From: Siphonodentalium dalli
Taxonomy: Eukaryota; Mollusca; Scaphopoda; Gadilida; Siphonodentaliidae
DNA: 64,000 nt
Reading direction: 5' to 3'
Assembly: GCA_032622095.1 (NCBI GenBank)
Contig: CP136062.1
Coordinates: forward strand, 138,402,351-138,466,350
Shown here piece by piece: positions 53,901-58,682 of the stretch (positions within the stretch are counted from its first letter, which is position 1; each line of letters starts with the position of its first letter). The notes under the pieces are model-generated. The model saw only the letters and a list, made by a program, of their open reading frames with translations, ran no database searches and was not told the origin of the DNA. Position numbers and translations under genes: made by a program.

Positions 53901-56900
53901 CAGGGAAAATTTTAAAACATGGTATTTTCCCCCCGGTCTCCCATATTCGATGTATAATGCCAATAAGTCACATTCAGAAAACGGCTCGGACTAGCCTGAA
54001 TACTACTTAACCCTCGACCACAAGAGACCGGAATACCAGTCCTTATATTCCTATAACCCAGAGACCAGAATACCGGTCCGGAAATCATACAATTTTTGAC
54101 ATGGAAATATAGCAGAGTAAACGCACATATCAACTAGAATTACACTTCTACATTGCACACATGAGTCACGTGTTTACCCATGTGACTTTGGCAGGCAAAC
54201 TGGTGACAGAGGGTCTGCTTATTCGCACGACAATTTATTGCTCGAAAATATTGATTTAATAACTAGGTCAAAGGCCTCTCAGCGGACAGGGAGAATGACG
54301 AGCCGATTTGTTCGGTAGATTCTGATATTATATCTCGACTTCTCTTCGTTCGATTTCGCCGAGTTATATGTCAAATGAAAGGGAATTTTATTGCCAATAA
54401 GGCACCAGGGGGATATTTTGGCTGCATTTATCGATTTCTAGTATTTGTAGGGTTTTGATGGTTGATGTGGTTTTAGCCACAATCGATCATTGGAAACTTT
54501 ACACTGGTATAGTCTATATTGGTAATTTAGAAATTTTCCCCAGGGGCCTGTGGTCCGGAGGGAGGGGGGGGGGGGGGGGGGGGTATTCATATTATTTTGA
54601 GCGAAGTTGAAAATAAAATGATAAAATGAAAAGCCAGCCGCCAGCCCCAATTTTGTTCTTGCAATGTCACCAGAAACACAGGTAAATATTTGTTTGGCCA
54701 AATGGAGGTGTTAACTATTCCAAAACCATATAAAACACTACTAATATAATTCTATTGTAATAGTTTCCTAAATTGAATGGTACCGATTGACCGATATTTT
54801 TTTCTTTATTGAGGAATTGAAAAGTGACTTGCCAAAACTTTTGCCAAATGAAGTGGCAGCGCGAACCCCGATTAACTCTCTACATTCAAAATCACAGCGG
54901 TTCCAATGTTGACGATTTGAAGCATATCTTCTTTGATGTATTGCAATCCAACAAGACCAAGTACCAACTGACCATTACACTAATTATCAATAAGGCATTA
55001 AATCTTCCCAACTACTTCATTTTTAATAAATGACAATATAAGCATTAACACTTACCAACCAACTGCTGAGCTGAGAGGTAAACTGGTCCAGATCCTTCTG
55101 TGAGTTTGAATTTGACTGGATTATTGTGTGTGAAGCTCAGATCTGAATAACACTGAAAAGGAAAACATTTAGTTCTCACTATAAAATATCAATCAGAATT
55201 GGATTAGCATGTTATGTTTTTGCATCTATAGATTCCACACACAAATGTTGCAGGCTTGCAGATAATACAAAATTTAAATCCCAATTTATCATGCATTAGT
55301 TTTCTTCCAGTTATAATGGCATGGTCAGTAGGTTGTTTACATAGATAGTAATCAATTTGTGTCGACGATTGAATGATATTCAGAAGGAAAGTCAGGCCTG
55401 GCAAAACACTGAGTTAGTGGAGTGAACGAAAACAATTCTGTTTATTACACTTTCTACCATTAAAATATTTGTTAATTTTATAAACACTATCCGACAAATT
55501 AGGCACAACTTTAGGTTGCATGGATGATTATTGGTGACAATGATTCCGCTTGACCATTTTCGGTCAATATGGATACAGAAGATACTATAATTATGACCAA
55601 ATAAAGTATCTTTTCGACTTGTCCATGTTTGTGCTGTCAAGTCATTTTAATATTCGCAGGGCCAAGACAATTCAAACAGACATGAGGCGGGGTTAAGAGC
55701 TGTACAAATGTGCGTGCTGTCACTGGGACCTAATTCAGTCATGACATGCTCACTTTATCAATCGAGAAATCCTTATGAATTGCCAATAGGTTGTGTAATA
55801 AAGTTCATTCTCAATGATACAGTTACTTCCTCCCCGATTGCCACATGAGGACAGTGATCCTGCAATTTTATACCAAAAACAATTTGAAATAAAAAGTAGA
55901 ATGCCATCAGATGAGGGGTTGAGTTGTGGTAATAGTAGCTATACCAGACATGGGCTTGGATTGAGAATTCCTTAAGTGTAACTGGCGATCATACATAGCA
56001 CTGTTGAGGAAGTCATAGTGATCAAAATTCACGAAAATGATCTAATTAAGGGCTGTACCAAGCTTGATTATAAGTACTCAGTCACCATCCTTGTCCAATC
56101 CAAAACATATCAAAATGGCAGACACAATCTAGTCTGTCATTTAGACAGACATAAATCAGAAAATTAGAATCAGACTTGGCCATCAGGTAATGCCATAAAT
56201 AGTCTATTCCTTAACCACAGCAGAATTATGGGTAATTTTTCAGGATTTAGTAGGAAATATGGCTTGTTGCCATTCATCAGATATCTTTCGAAGATCTTTC
56301 CGATGAATGGAACAAGCCATATTTCAGACTAAATGCTGAAAAATTACCCATAATTCTGATGTGGTTAAGAAGTCGACAACTTAGAGCATTACTGTATTCT
56401 GCAACTTTATTGCTATATTTTCTGAAAAGTGAGCTAGGTGTATTCCTTCAATATTATTTGGTAGCTTTTCCGTTGATCATTTAGGCCATTACTGTAACTC
56501 TGCCCAAAGTAGACATACCTGGCTGGTTTTCGAACTCTCTCAAGACATTGTTGAGCAATAAATTCAGTTGAAATTTTTTCTAAGTTATCTCGCCATCTCC
56601 ATTTGTAAAAGTTTTTGAAAAAAATCAACAAATTGATGATATAGAAAGGAGGAGAACAAAGAAATCTAACAAGTTATAAATACAACTTCTACAAGCTCCT
56701 CTCTCTCTCTTCCATGTATTATGCTAAGCTCTTTATGAGATTGTTTTGAATAGATTAGATCGCTTTATAAATTTATATTAATCTCTTACAGGAATTCATT
56801 TTGTGTGCCAAGTCCACGTAATGGATTAATCAATGTAGATTAAAATGTTTTAGTGTCAAATGTACCCCAAGGGTTTTCTAATGAAAACTACTATTTTTGT

Positions 56901-57980
56901 TTGCAGTGCTTGTCAAAACTGTGCTGTGTATCAATTGATGTAAAACAAACAGTCAATGATGTACAATGTACTTGTAATCTATAGAACGAATTCTCAATTG
57001 TTCACTAAAGTTATGAAACAAACCTAGTGATATCTAATCAGGCACCAGTTGTTATTGCCTGGATAAAGCATGCACCGAACAAACGACTGCAAAATGGGTC
57101 AGTACATTATAAATATCTAGCATTATGAGTAAATTTCTATACCGACATCTCCGCCTGATCGATATATGCTCTGGTCAGCCATTGAGTCAATGCTTATGTC
57201 AAAATATGATCGTTTCATCCACCAGAGTTATTTTCACAACAATAAGATTATCAAAGTTTGGTGGGTGAAGTTGAAAAAATAATATAACATTGTAAAACCA
57301 TCATCATAAATAACGCTAAAACATAAAGACCTATTTTCATCATCAAAAGTGATGGGACTGTGTGGAAATCAATTAAAATCATTGTAAACAAAAGATGTAA
57401 CCGCAAAAAGGGGGGGGGGGGAGACAAATATATTATGTCACTAAACCAATCATTATTATTGGTTTCAAATGAATACAAACAAAATGTGAGAAAAAGATTA
57501 GAGTGAAAATGTAAAAACTGGGTGACGAGATCGTCTAAGGTGATGAATTTCATGACATCAGGTTAACGAGAACAAGTGCCCAGAGAGTTAAAAGGATTAC
57601 AAAGTAACAAGTGTAACAACTAACATTCTCAGTGAGGCCCATGGTGAGTGAGAAGAGAGGCTGACTCAACGGCTCTTTTTCAAAATTTGTCGTCTCGATG
57701 CTAATTATATTCCTTTCTCCACTCACAGCCGATGCACCAAGTACAGCCTGAAATTATAAATTCACTAATTTTTCAGGTATTTGAAATAATAGCTACAAGG
57801 TACATAATGCATCAGTTAAGGAGAGCACAACATAAGACAATTTGGCAGAGCAAACACAGAATTTAACTTCCAAGCAGGAAATCCACATGGAATTTTGAAA
57901 GAGTTAACAAATAACAGTTAAAGATACCAAATTCAGATGTACACCTGGACATACACAGCTAATTTGTATACATCAGTGAA
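11877..57980 (-). CDS. Nucleoplasmin/nucleophosmin-family histone chaperone, nine exons, 5'-partial
   Basis: Nine exons joined by GT-AG introns of compatible phase: 57945-57980, 57625-57747, 55056-55152, 49595-49740, 32022-32099, 30579-30643, 23428-23452, 14292-14339, 11877-11906. They encode ~215 residues plus stop. The first part is a nucleoplasmin core: AVLGASAV and NIISIETTNFEKEP match the family's LGA.A and V.IE..N.E strands, and KLTEGSGPVYLSAQQLVG matches the hallmark L..GSGPV.ISGQHLV. Then come a K/R-rich NLS-like stretch, two Asp/Glu tracts and a Lys-rich tail ending GGKKK. Family knowledge: pentameric nuclear/nucleolar chaperones that bind histones H2A-H2B through acidic tracts; sea-urchin mitotic apparatus protein p62 is a relative with similar tails. 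The initiator exon is not visible and probably lies past 64000. Introns total ~45 kb and are mostly transposons. Family assignment is firm; the exact orthologue is not. Confidence 0.85.
11907..12890. other. Intron sequence, nothing else seen
   Basis: This is unique AT-rich intron DNA of the nucleoplasmin-like gene. It has no repeat family that I recognise and no ORF of note. Confidence 0.4.
12891..13498 (+). mobile_element. Family-2 array element, copy 1
   Basis: The left end ACTAGAGGTGTGACTGTCCC holds the hairpin GTCCCAATGGGAC and then GGATACCCCC. The core is three diverged units with 'aaaatgtaggaataaaagct', 'aataactcc', 'gtcggacagacgtcataatcgcaggtgcac' and 'ttcccatgg'. The tail is an ACGG-rich microsatellite, then the right hairpin ACCCCCCCCTAACTTCG ... 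GGGGGGTATAAT. The inner inverted repeat is ATACCCCC/GGGGGTAT. It shows the same architecture as family 1 with unrelated ends. The left flank ends in A and the right flank starts with T. Confidence 0.72.
14292..14339 (-). CDS. Nucleoplasmin-like gene, Lys-rich exon (48 nt)
   Basis: The acceptor is CATTTTCCAG and the donor AAA|GTGAGT; phase 0 at both ends. It encodes AQRKVEVKKDKVVKTK, part of the basic tail. Confidence 0.8.
14390..14740. repeat. Two-unit tandem repeat (~185 bp) with GGAC-type tail
   Basis: 'tttttccgtcatctatatacatgttgcacatct' recurs about 185 bp apart (near 14400 and 14585), as does 'gattacaccatgaaggtac'. The array ends in GACAGACGGATGGACGGACAG. It is probably another array-element family; I could not define its ends. 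Confidence 0.6.
15331..18481 (+). mobile_element. Family-1 array element, copy C (3.15 kb, about 18 monomers)
   Basis: The left end ATGAAAGTGTCAATGACACT is at 15331. The right end is a (GGACACAC)n microsatellite, CCATGGCAATAGCTC, then the hairpin ending AGTTGAGCTAA at 18481. Two monomer types alternate: one starting 'ggatttagtcatgcaaagag' with 'ggctgctggcgg', the other 'ggattgaatcttgaaatcc' with 'ggctgccagcgg'. The segments beginning at 16963, 17446 and 17929 are spaced exactly 483 bp, a three-monomer higher-order repeat. Monomers of ~161 bp shift frame each time, so the short ORFs here are chance. The element lies in the intron between exons at 23428 and 14339. Confidence 0.78.
18929..19141. 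mobile_element. Fold-back MITE with nested palindromes (213 bp)
   Basis: GCCCTGTGCCAATGCATTCT opens the element and its complement AGAATGCATTGGCACAGGGC closes it. The block with AGAATGCATTGG also occurs internally in both orientations around 'cgcctcgcatata', so each half is itself a palindrome. Confidence 0.78.
19453..20042 (+). mobile_element. Family-2 array element, copy 2
   Basis: It has the same ends as the 12891 copy (ACTAGAGGTGTGACTGTCCC ... GGGGGGTATAAT). It sits between 'aaaacaagaagcaca' and 'aatagcagtt', the junction that is empty in the related direct repeats at about 21470, 22150 and 23180. Confidence 0.75.
22424..22580. mobile_element. Fold-back MITE (TA-flanked), copy 1
   Basis: A near-perfect 157-bp palindrome opens TACAGTAATGCCCTAATTAA and closes with the complement. 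The inner arm words are CACAGCAGAATTATGGG and CAGGATTTAGTCGG. The TA at each end fits a TA target duplication of Tc1/mariner type. Other copies are at 30798, 49930 and 56184. Confidence 0.85.
23428..23452 (-). CDS. Nucleoplasmin-like gene, Lys-rich microexon (25 nt)
   Basis: The acceptor is TTTTATTTTCAG and the donor AAG|GTTAGT. One base completes the split Thr codon, and eight codons give KKKGAKPK, ending in phase 0. The 25-nt length fits the phase-2 entry exactly, which supports this tiny exon. It begins with a run of ten A. Confidence 0.72.
23660..24190 (+). repeat. Family-5 array module with 3' hairpin
   Basis: Three ~110-130-bp units contain 'cataactc', 'tcggacaaacctgg', 'ttcgaactc' and 'taccaaatattgttgaaat'. 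They are followed by a (CCGC)n microsatellite and the hairpin GAGTTTTTGAAAAACTC. A shorter relative lies at 25640-25850 ('atcgaatattcgcaggaccc' near 23705 and 25650). The left end is unclear. Confidence 0.55.
24316..25095 (+). mobile_element. Family-3 array element
   Basis: Near the left end are the hairpin CCGCTAGGCGG and GCCCCCGA (24349-24356). The cores carry 'aaaaaggggcgtaactctgg', 'gggcggacgaaacc', 'cttgtcccc' and 'cataccaaagatcaactg'. A (GGAC/GGAA) microsatellite spans about 24990-25050. The right end is the hairpin AAATCTCCATCGGAGATC..., with TCGGGGGC (25084-25091) complementary to the left GCCCCCGA. It occupies the same junction in its direct repeat as family-2 copy 2 does in another. 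Confidence 0.7.
26299..27408 (-). mobile_element. hAT element relic with TAGAGATGGGCGG ends (1.1 kb)
   Basis: Left AAGAGATGGGCGG and right CCGCCCATCTCTA are inverted repeats (one mismatch at the tip). The related copy at 29366-30382 has the same ends. The 8-bp duplication is not clean here. The right part, read on the minus strand, encodes a BED-finger N-terminus (27179-27289), showing that the element derives from a transposase-bearing hAT. Confidence 0.78.
27179..27289 (-). pseudogene. BED zinc-finger start of a hAT transposase (36 codons, truncated)
   Basis: ATG at 27289 opens MAEHDEQTSPVWKYF, then a Lys-rich stretch and CAACNIC, ending in TGA at 27179. W12, F15, C24 and C27 match the first half of a BED finger (W..F..........C..C), and SPVW-YF is shared with the hAT transposase at 51259. 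The His ligands and all catalytic domains are missing. It is a remnant in a non-autonomous element; expression is unlikely. Confidence 0.65.
29366..30382. mobile_element. hAT element relic with perfect 8-bp TSD (1017 bp)
   Basis: The ends are TAGAGATGGGCGGTT (left) and AACCGCCCATCACTA (right). ACACACAG flanks both sides (29358-29365 and 30383-30390), a perfect 8-bp duplication made inside the CACACA microsatellite of copy D. No transposase frame is left. Confidence 0.88.
30579..30643 (-). CDS. Nucleoplasmin-like gene, second acidic-tract exon (65 nt)
   Basis: The acceptor is TTTATGCAG and the donor AC|GTGAGT; phase 0 in, phase 2 out. It encodes DEEDDEEEDSDDDESEESPV then Lys and part of Thr. 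Ser residues set in acidic runs are casein-kinase-2-type contexts (inference). Confidence 0.85.
30798..31008. mobile_element. Fold-back MITE, copy 2
   Basis: It starts CTAATGCCCTAAATAATAGA and ends with the complement ...TTATTTAGGGCATTACTG. The arms share AATTATGG / GGATTTAG with the other copies, and the loop carries a second palindrome ('gaaagctctcagtgagagcttt'). Confidence 0.8.
31009..32021. other. Intron sequence, nothing else seen
   Basis: This is AT-rich intron DNA between two acidic-tract exons. I see no recognised repeat. Confidence 0.35.
32022..32099 (-). CDS. Nucleoplasmin-like gene, acidic-tract exon (78 nt)
   Basis: It encodes QRGKFQEAEEEDEEDEDEEE followed by DEDMEE in phase 0. 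The acceptor region is CTCAGCAG, a NAGNAG tandem acceptor, so Gln1 may be included or skipped. The donor GAG|GTCTGT is weak. The acidic tract is the histone-binding type (A2-like) of the nucleoplasmin family. Confidence 0.85.
32330..32940 (+). repeat. Family-4 array module with 3' hairpin
   Basis: About three ~170-bp units contain 'ggggcataactctg', 'aaaattgtcgga', 'gaacccaagtttgaacttg' and 'agttatcatccgg'. The tail has no long microsatellite, but the end is a hairpin, ATACGACCGTTT...AAACGGGCGTAT (32909-32936). The left end is not defined. Confidence 0.6.
33471..33502. repeat. Small hairpin
   Basis: AATAAAAAGG and CCCTTTTTATT pair around 'cctaatgcgg'. It is a short palindrome just upstream of the outer nested element. 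Confidence 0.45.
34186..35284. mobile_element. hAT-like element with 6-bp TSD (1099 bp)
   Basis: The ends are CAGGGATGAGAA (left) and TTCTCATCCCTG (right). The flanks ACAGTA (34180-34185 and 35285-35290) are a perfect 6-bp duplication. A minus-strand frame at 34600-34791 has FRWECMVGKDRFACASCHK, reminiscent of a Cys-containing transposase N-terminus, but it is short and its neighbours are in other frames. The 43794-44866 element shares the CAGGGATG tip and also has a 6-bp duplication. Confidence 0.8.
35285..35568. repeat. TACTAG-rich simple sequence
   Basis: The palindromic word ACTAGT / TACTAG and variants (TACTAGTACTGG, ACTACTAGTAGTA, AGTACTAGTACTAGTA) recur at intervals through the ~280 bp between two hAT insertions. 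It is a degenerate microsatellite. Confidence 0.6.
35569..43079. mobile_element. hAT-like element, perfect 8-bp TSD, filled by a family-1 array
   Basis: The left TAGGGTTGCCACGATTAT and right ATAATCGTGGCAAGCCTA are inverted repeats. ATAACAAT flanks both sides (35561-35568 and 43080-43087), a perfect 8-bp duplication. Subterminal GTTAGTCGATTAATCG words occur at both ends. About 1.1 kb of its own sequence remains; the other ~6.4 kb is the family-1 array. An ATG near 36485 starts a short frame (MSAATSKAEDAATEL) that may be a transposase N-terminal relic; confidence in that is low. Confidence 0.85.
36650..43016 (+). mobile_element. Family-1 array element, copy F: head-to-tail partial dimer (6.4 kb)
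   Basis: The left end ATGAAAGTGTCAATGACACT occurs at 36650 and again at 40382, but only one right-end hairpin exists (43016). The two left blocks and the monomers after them are nearly identical with an offset of 3732 bp (36713 versus 40445; 37013 versus 40745), about 23 monomers. The upstream unit breaks off mid-monomer at 40381 and runs straight into the second left end. Higher-order duplication is also visible inside: ~319 bp (37622 versus 37941) and ~1.78 kb (37602 versus 39381). Confidence 0.8.
43677..45093. repeat. ~170-bp tandem duplication, first copy interrupted
   Basis: 'atttcgatcactctttttgg' through 'gtgaaatgatacattgcacc' occurs as 43677-43793 plus 44873-44925, and again intact at 44926-45093. 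The first copy is split by the element at 43794-44866; the second copy is its empty site. Confidence 0.8.
43794..44866. mobile_element. hAT-like element with 6-bp TSD and an empty-site paralogue (1073 bp)
   Basis: The ends are CAGGGATGTGC and GCACATCCCTG. ATGCGC is duplicated (43788-43793 and 44867-44872). The neighbouring tandem copy reads 'cgcgcatgcgcataggat' with no insertion, so the ends and duplication are confirmed within the window. No transposase frame is seen. Confidence 0.85.
45139..45920. repeat. Two diverged ~390-bp tandem units
   Basis: Paired words recur about 390 bp apart: 'gtgtcattcgatca', 'gcttagcaaccattg', 'tttcacaatagggt', 'agctataattg', 'accgttaccagggagtga' and 'catttgaacataa'. 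They lie inside the piggyBac-like element. Confidence 0.7.
46401..47994. mobile_element. DNA transposon relic with ~30-bp TIRs (1.6 kb)
   Basis: Left AGGCCAAATAAAAAAGATAA and right TTATCTTTTTTATTTGGCCT (with TATGTTTCCG continuing inside) are complementary over about 30 bp. Next to each end is a 'ttagggtaggta' / 'ttagggtcggcggg' block. The target duplication is not clear. A fold-back MITE (47112-47439) is nested in it. Confidence 0.7.
47112..47439. mobile_element. Fold-back MITE type 2, copy 1 (TA-flanked)
   Basis: The ends are AAGGGGTACTGTACC and CAGTACCCCTT, each bordered by TA. The long imperfect arms share 'ggaccatctccttktatact', 'gaatatatgcaacaaatgaatg' and 'accatgttgtttgcat' in opposite orientation. 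Related to the element at 58069-58412. Confidence 0.82.
47995..49594. other. Intron sequence, nothing else seen
   Basis: This is unique AT-rich intron DNA of the nucleoplasmin-like gene, upstream of its basic-linker exon. Short ORFs (for example at 49187-49405) have no recognisable domain. Confidence 0.35.
49595..49740 (-). CDS. Nucleoplasmin-like gene, linker and NLS exon (146 nt)
   Basis: Donor AAG|GTAAGA. The acceptor CCCAG at 49741-49745 gives the boundary used here; an alternative ATATAG nine bases upstream (exon start 49749) keeps the frame and adds three residues. It enters in phase 1 and leaves in phase 0. The protein starts EDPNVSQDETGFTDEELDEA, continues acidic to DEEDSPKK, then becomes basic (KITKKRKASS, KEGKGK), a plausible bipartite nuclear localisation signal. 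DEEDSPKK also looks like a Ser-Pro phosphorylation context (inference). Confidence 0.85.
49930..50105. mobile_element. Fold-back MITE, copy 3 (one end missing)
   Basis: CAGTAATGCC starts after TA at 49930. The arms share CACAGCAGAATTATGGG and CAGG(A/T)TTTAGTCGG. The right arm stops at 'aaggagtcg' without the closing GGGCATTACTG, so the right tip is deleted. Confidence 0.78.
51259..52536 (+). CDS. hAT transposase, N-terminal and catalytic part (425 codons)
   Basis: This cut-and-paste transposase binds the element ends, excises it and inserts it with 8-bp duplications. A BED zinc finger spans residues ~9-49 (W11, F14, C24, C27, H44, H49). The RNase-H-like catalytic core follows: D161 in LTLDEWTS, D225 in CTSDGAAVM, the C244..H247 pair, and TRWNS at 365-369. 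An unusually acidic insertion (about 268-318, Asp/Glu-rich) lies between the second Asp block and TRWNS. After residue ~406 the frame leaves homology and stops at 425, while the expected continuation is found one frame over from 52478. The start ATG at 51259 immediately precedes the finger. It is a frameshifted gene, so activity needs either a correction of the read or recoding. Confidence 0.9.
   Translation: MACRQNASPVWEYFIRQANNKAECKQCSKILTLSGGSTGGLSKHIKLVHRIEMKRPADVKTEPGSSKIPRQRTVDQFLRKEKVSLEQTLAKLAAVDGLSIYAIVNSEYIRSCMERDELKLPKNPSDVMSLLGKHVAQIRSDMGVEFVRRIENGERFSLTLDEWTSIRNRRYLNIDIHGKDGVFWNTGLRRITGKFTSEATLEAVREHLAEFKIDIDKHCAICTSDGAAVMVKFGRLMPTTAVLCYSHGIHLGVSDVMYKCTQSTQLTQDDNDEETDESGEATEIQNQNVEHEENEDSDQSDDEFGDADIEIQEETPELEVSYAEIVKKVRNDCKKFRRGRADEILQQYVVTEFRTELKPLIDVKTRWNSIETMFTRYLKLRPCMLKAFVDLKSKSCITEEELVVVTCERYRGDVKANYDCERGTL
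52478..53242 (+). CDS. hAT transposase, C-terminal part in the +1 frame
   Basis: The frame is open from a GTG codon at 52478, directly after a TGA at 52472-52474, to the stop at 53240-53242. Its first residues (VRDIAATLRPITIANEALCR) continue the transposase. Near the end it has TSVESERSFSTAGKF with the catalytic Glu (residue ~213), then RSRLSDSSLSNLLFLRKF, the hAT C-terminal dimerisation region. Together with the upstream frame the protein would be ~660 residues, normal for hAT. One inserted base (or two lost) around 52474-52480 explains the break; a sequencing error cannot be excluded. Confidence 0.88.
   Translation: MRDIAATLRPITIANEALCRRETTFISAEGILKFLFTQLNKVNCDFSSQMFEKLQERIGKRRDKTLVTLLLYLHDNEAFSRAVKPVTVASPAPALVDSSFFELSTKAARVKLAKTELMRLRTLDALSDENTQDLESSTDVPTPVTVPTLEAELQGFIDASTSHKSRTGGNVQRTTPNIAAEFKLYEANNVRTENLNFLYEALKTGKPTSVESERSFSTAGKFSTKIRSRLSDSSLSNLLFLRKFYRKTATIRKS
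53634..55055. other. Intron sequence with an 18-bp minisatellite and a G-run
   Basis: Three copies of an 18-bp unit (ACCATCCCATTTAACTGA) lie at about 53740-53791. A run of about 20 G sits near 54564-54583. There is no gene and no recognised mobile element. Confidence 0.5.
55056..55152 (-). CDS. Nucleoplasmin-like gene, core-domain exon (97 nt)
   Basis: The acceptor is CCTTTTCAG and the donor G|GTAAGT; phase 0 in, phase 1 out. It encodes CYSDLSFTHNNPVKFKL followed by TEGSGPVYLSAQQLV. GSGPVY.S.Q.LV is the most diagnostic motif of the nucleoplasmin family (GSGPVHISGQHLV in vertebrate NPM), so this exon anchors the assignment. Confidence 0.93.
55153..56183. other. Intron sequence, nothing else seen
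   Basis: This is unique AT-rich intron DNA between two core-domain exons. Short ORFs on the minus strand lack splice context or domains. Confidence 0.35.
56184..56394. mobile_element. Fold-back MITE, copy 4
   Basis: It starts CAGGTAATGCCATAAATAGT and ends with ...TTAGAGCATTACTG before TA. The arms share CACAGCAGAATTATGGG and CAGGATTTAG with copies 1-3. The loop contains 'gatatctttcgaagatcttt'. Confidence 0.8.
56395..57624. other. Intron sequence, nothing else seen
   Basis: This is unique AT-rich intron DNA. It includes a short piece of the 'ataactc...acctggttttcgaactc' core module near 56490-56540 and a run of about 12 G near 57410-57421. Confidence 0.4.
57625..57747 (-). CDS. Nucleoplasmin-like gene, core-domain exon (123 nt)
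   Basis: The acceptor is TTTATAATTTCAG and the donor AAT|GTTAGT; phase 0 at both ends (41 codons). It starts AVLGASAVSGERNIISIE and continues with TTNFEKEPLSQPLFSLTMGL. This matches the second to fourth beta strands of the nucleoplasmin core (LGA.A...E...V.IE..N.E...). Confidence 0.88.
57945..57980 (-). CDS. Nucleoplasmin-like gene, exon (36 nt), first seen
   Basis: A microexon after a strong pyrimidine tract and acceptor (TTTTCCACTCTATACAG), with donor CAG|GTGTAC. It encodes FTDVYKLAVYVQ, which aligns with the early core strand (H.L...Q) that directly precedes the ALLG/AVLG segment in family members. It ends in phase 0, as the next exon requires. An earlier exon with the start codon must exist, because no Met is available here. 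Confidence 0.7.
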
Positions 57981-58068
57981 CTGTATAGAGTGGAAAAGTA
58001 ATACACAATAGTGCATGCGCAAGATGGAGAAATTTAAATAGACATTCAGAAATAAAATACACTGATTA

Positions 58069-58412
58069 AAGGGGTACTGTACACTAAATCCGGCCATTTA
58101 TGGGACCATCTCCTTTTATACTGAAAAGAATATAGGCAACAAATGAATGAATTTGAGCAATGGATTAGTGCAAAATACTCTCATGTTCTCAAAGAACGAT
58201 GCAAACATGGTAATTATAATGAAAATTATTTTATAACTCCAGCCATTTATTAATTTTCATTATAATTACCATGTTGTTGGTATCGTTAATAGAAGACATT
58301 AGGGTATTTTGCACTAATTAGTGCCTCAAATTCACTTATTTGTTGCATATATTCTGTTGAGTATAATAGGAGATGGTCCCATAAATGGCAGATTTAGTGT
58401 ACAGTACCCCTT
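58069..58412. mobile_element. Fold-back MITE type 2, copy 2 (TA-flanked)
   Basis: The ends are AAGGGGTACTGTACAC and GTGTACAGTACCCCTT, bordered by TA. The arms contain 'gggaccatctccttttatac' and 'caacaaatgaatgaatttga' and fold back over nearly the whole 344 bp. It matches the 47112-47439 copy. Confidence 0.85.
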
Positions 58413-58682
58413 TAAGATATGAATTTCTGCTACATATTATATTATTACTCACTTAAAACTTTATTTTTGCAACTGGGCGAAATCTGGTACAAGAGGTCAG
58501 AAATAGCCCTAGTGAAAACAAGTGCAGTAGTCCATGAGCATATTAAACATGATTCAAAGATAAGGTTCATCTGCGATAGAGGACAGAAGCAAATTCAATT
58601 TCATTTAAAGTTGGCATGAATGGATTGTTCATGCCAAGCAGCCCTGGAGGCCAATCAGGCCATAACTCTGCAAATGATAGTG

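Noticed and set aside
58440-58500. Possible upstream exon of the nucleoplasmin-like gene (a GTGAGT donor near 58448)
   Set aside because: The preceding minus-strand sequence has stops or the wrong exit phase and no resemblance to the core domain N-terminus.
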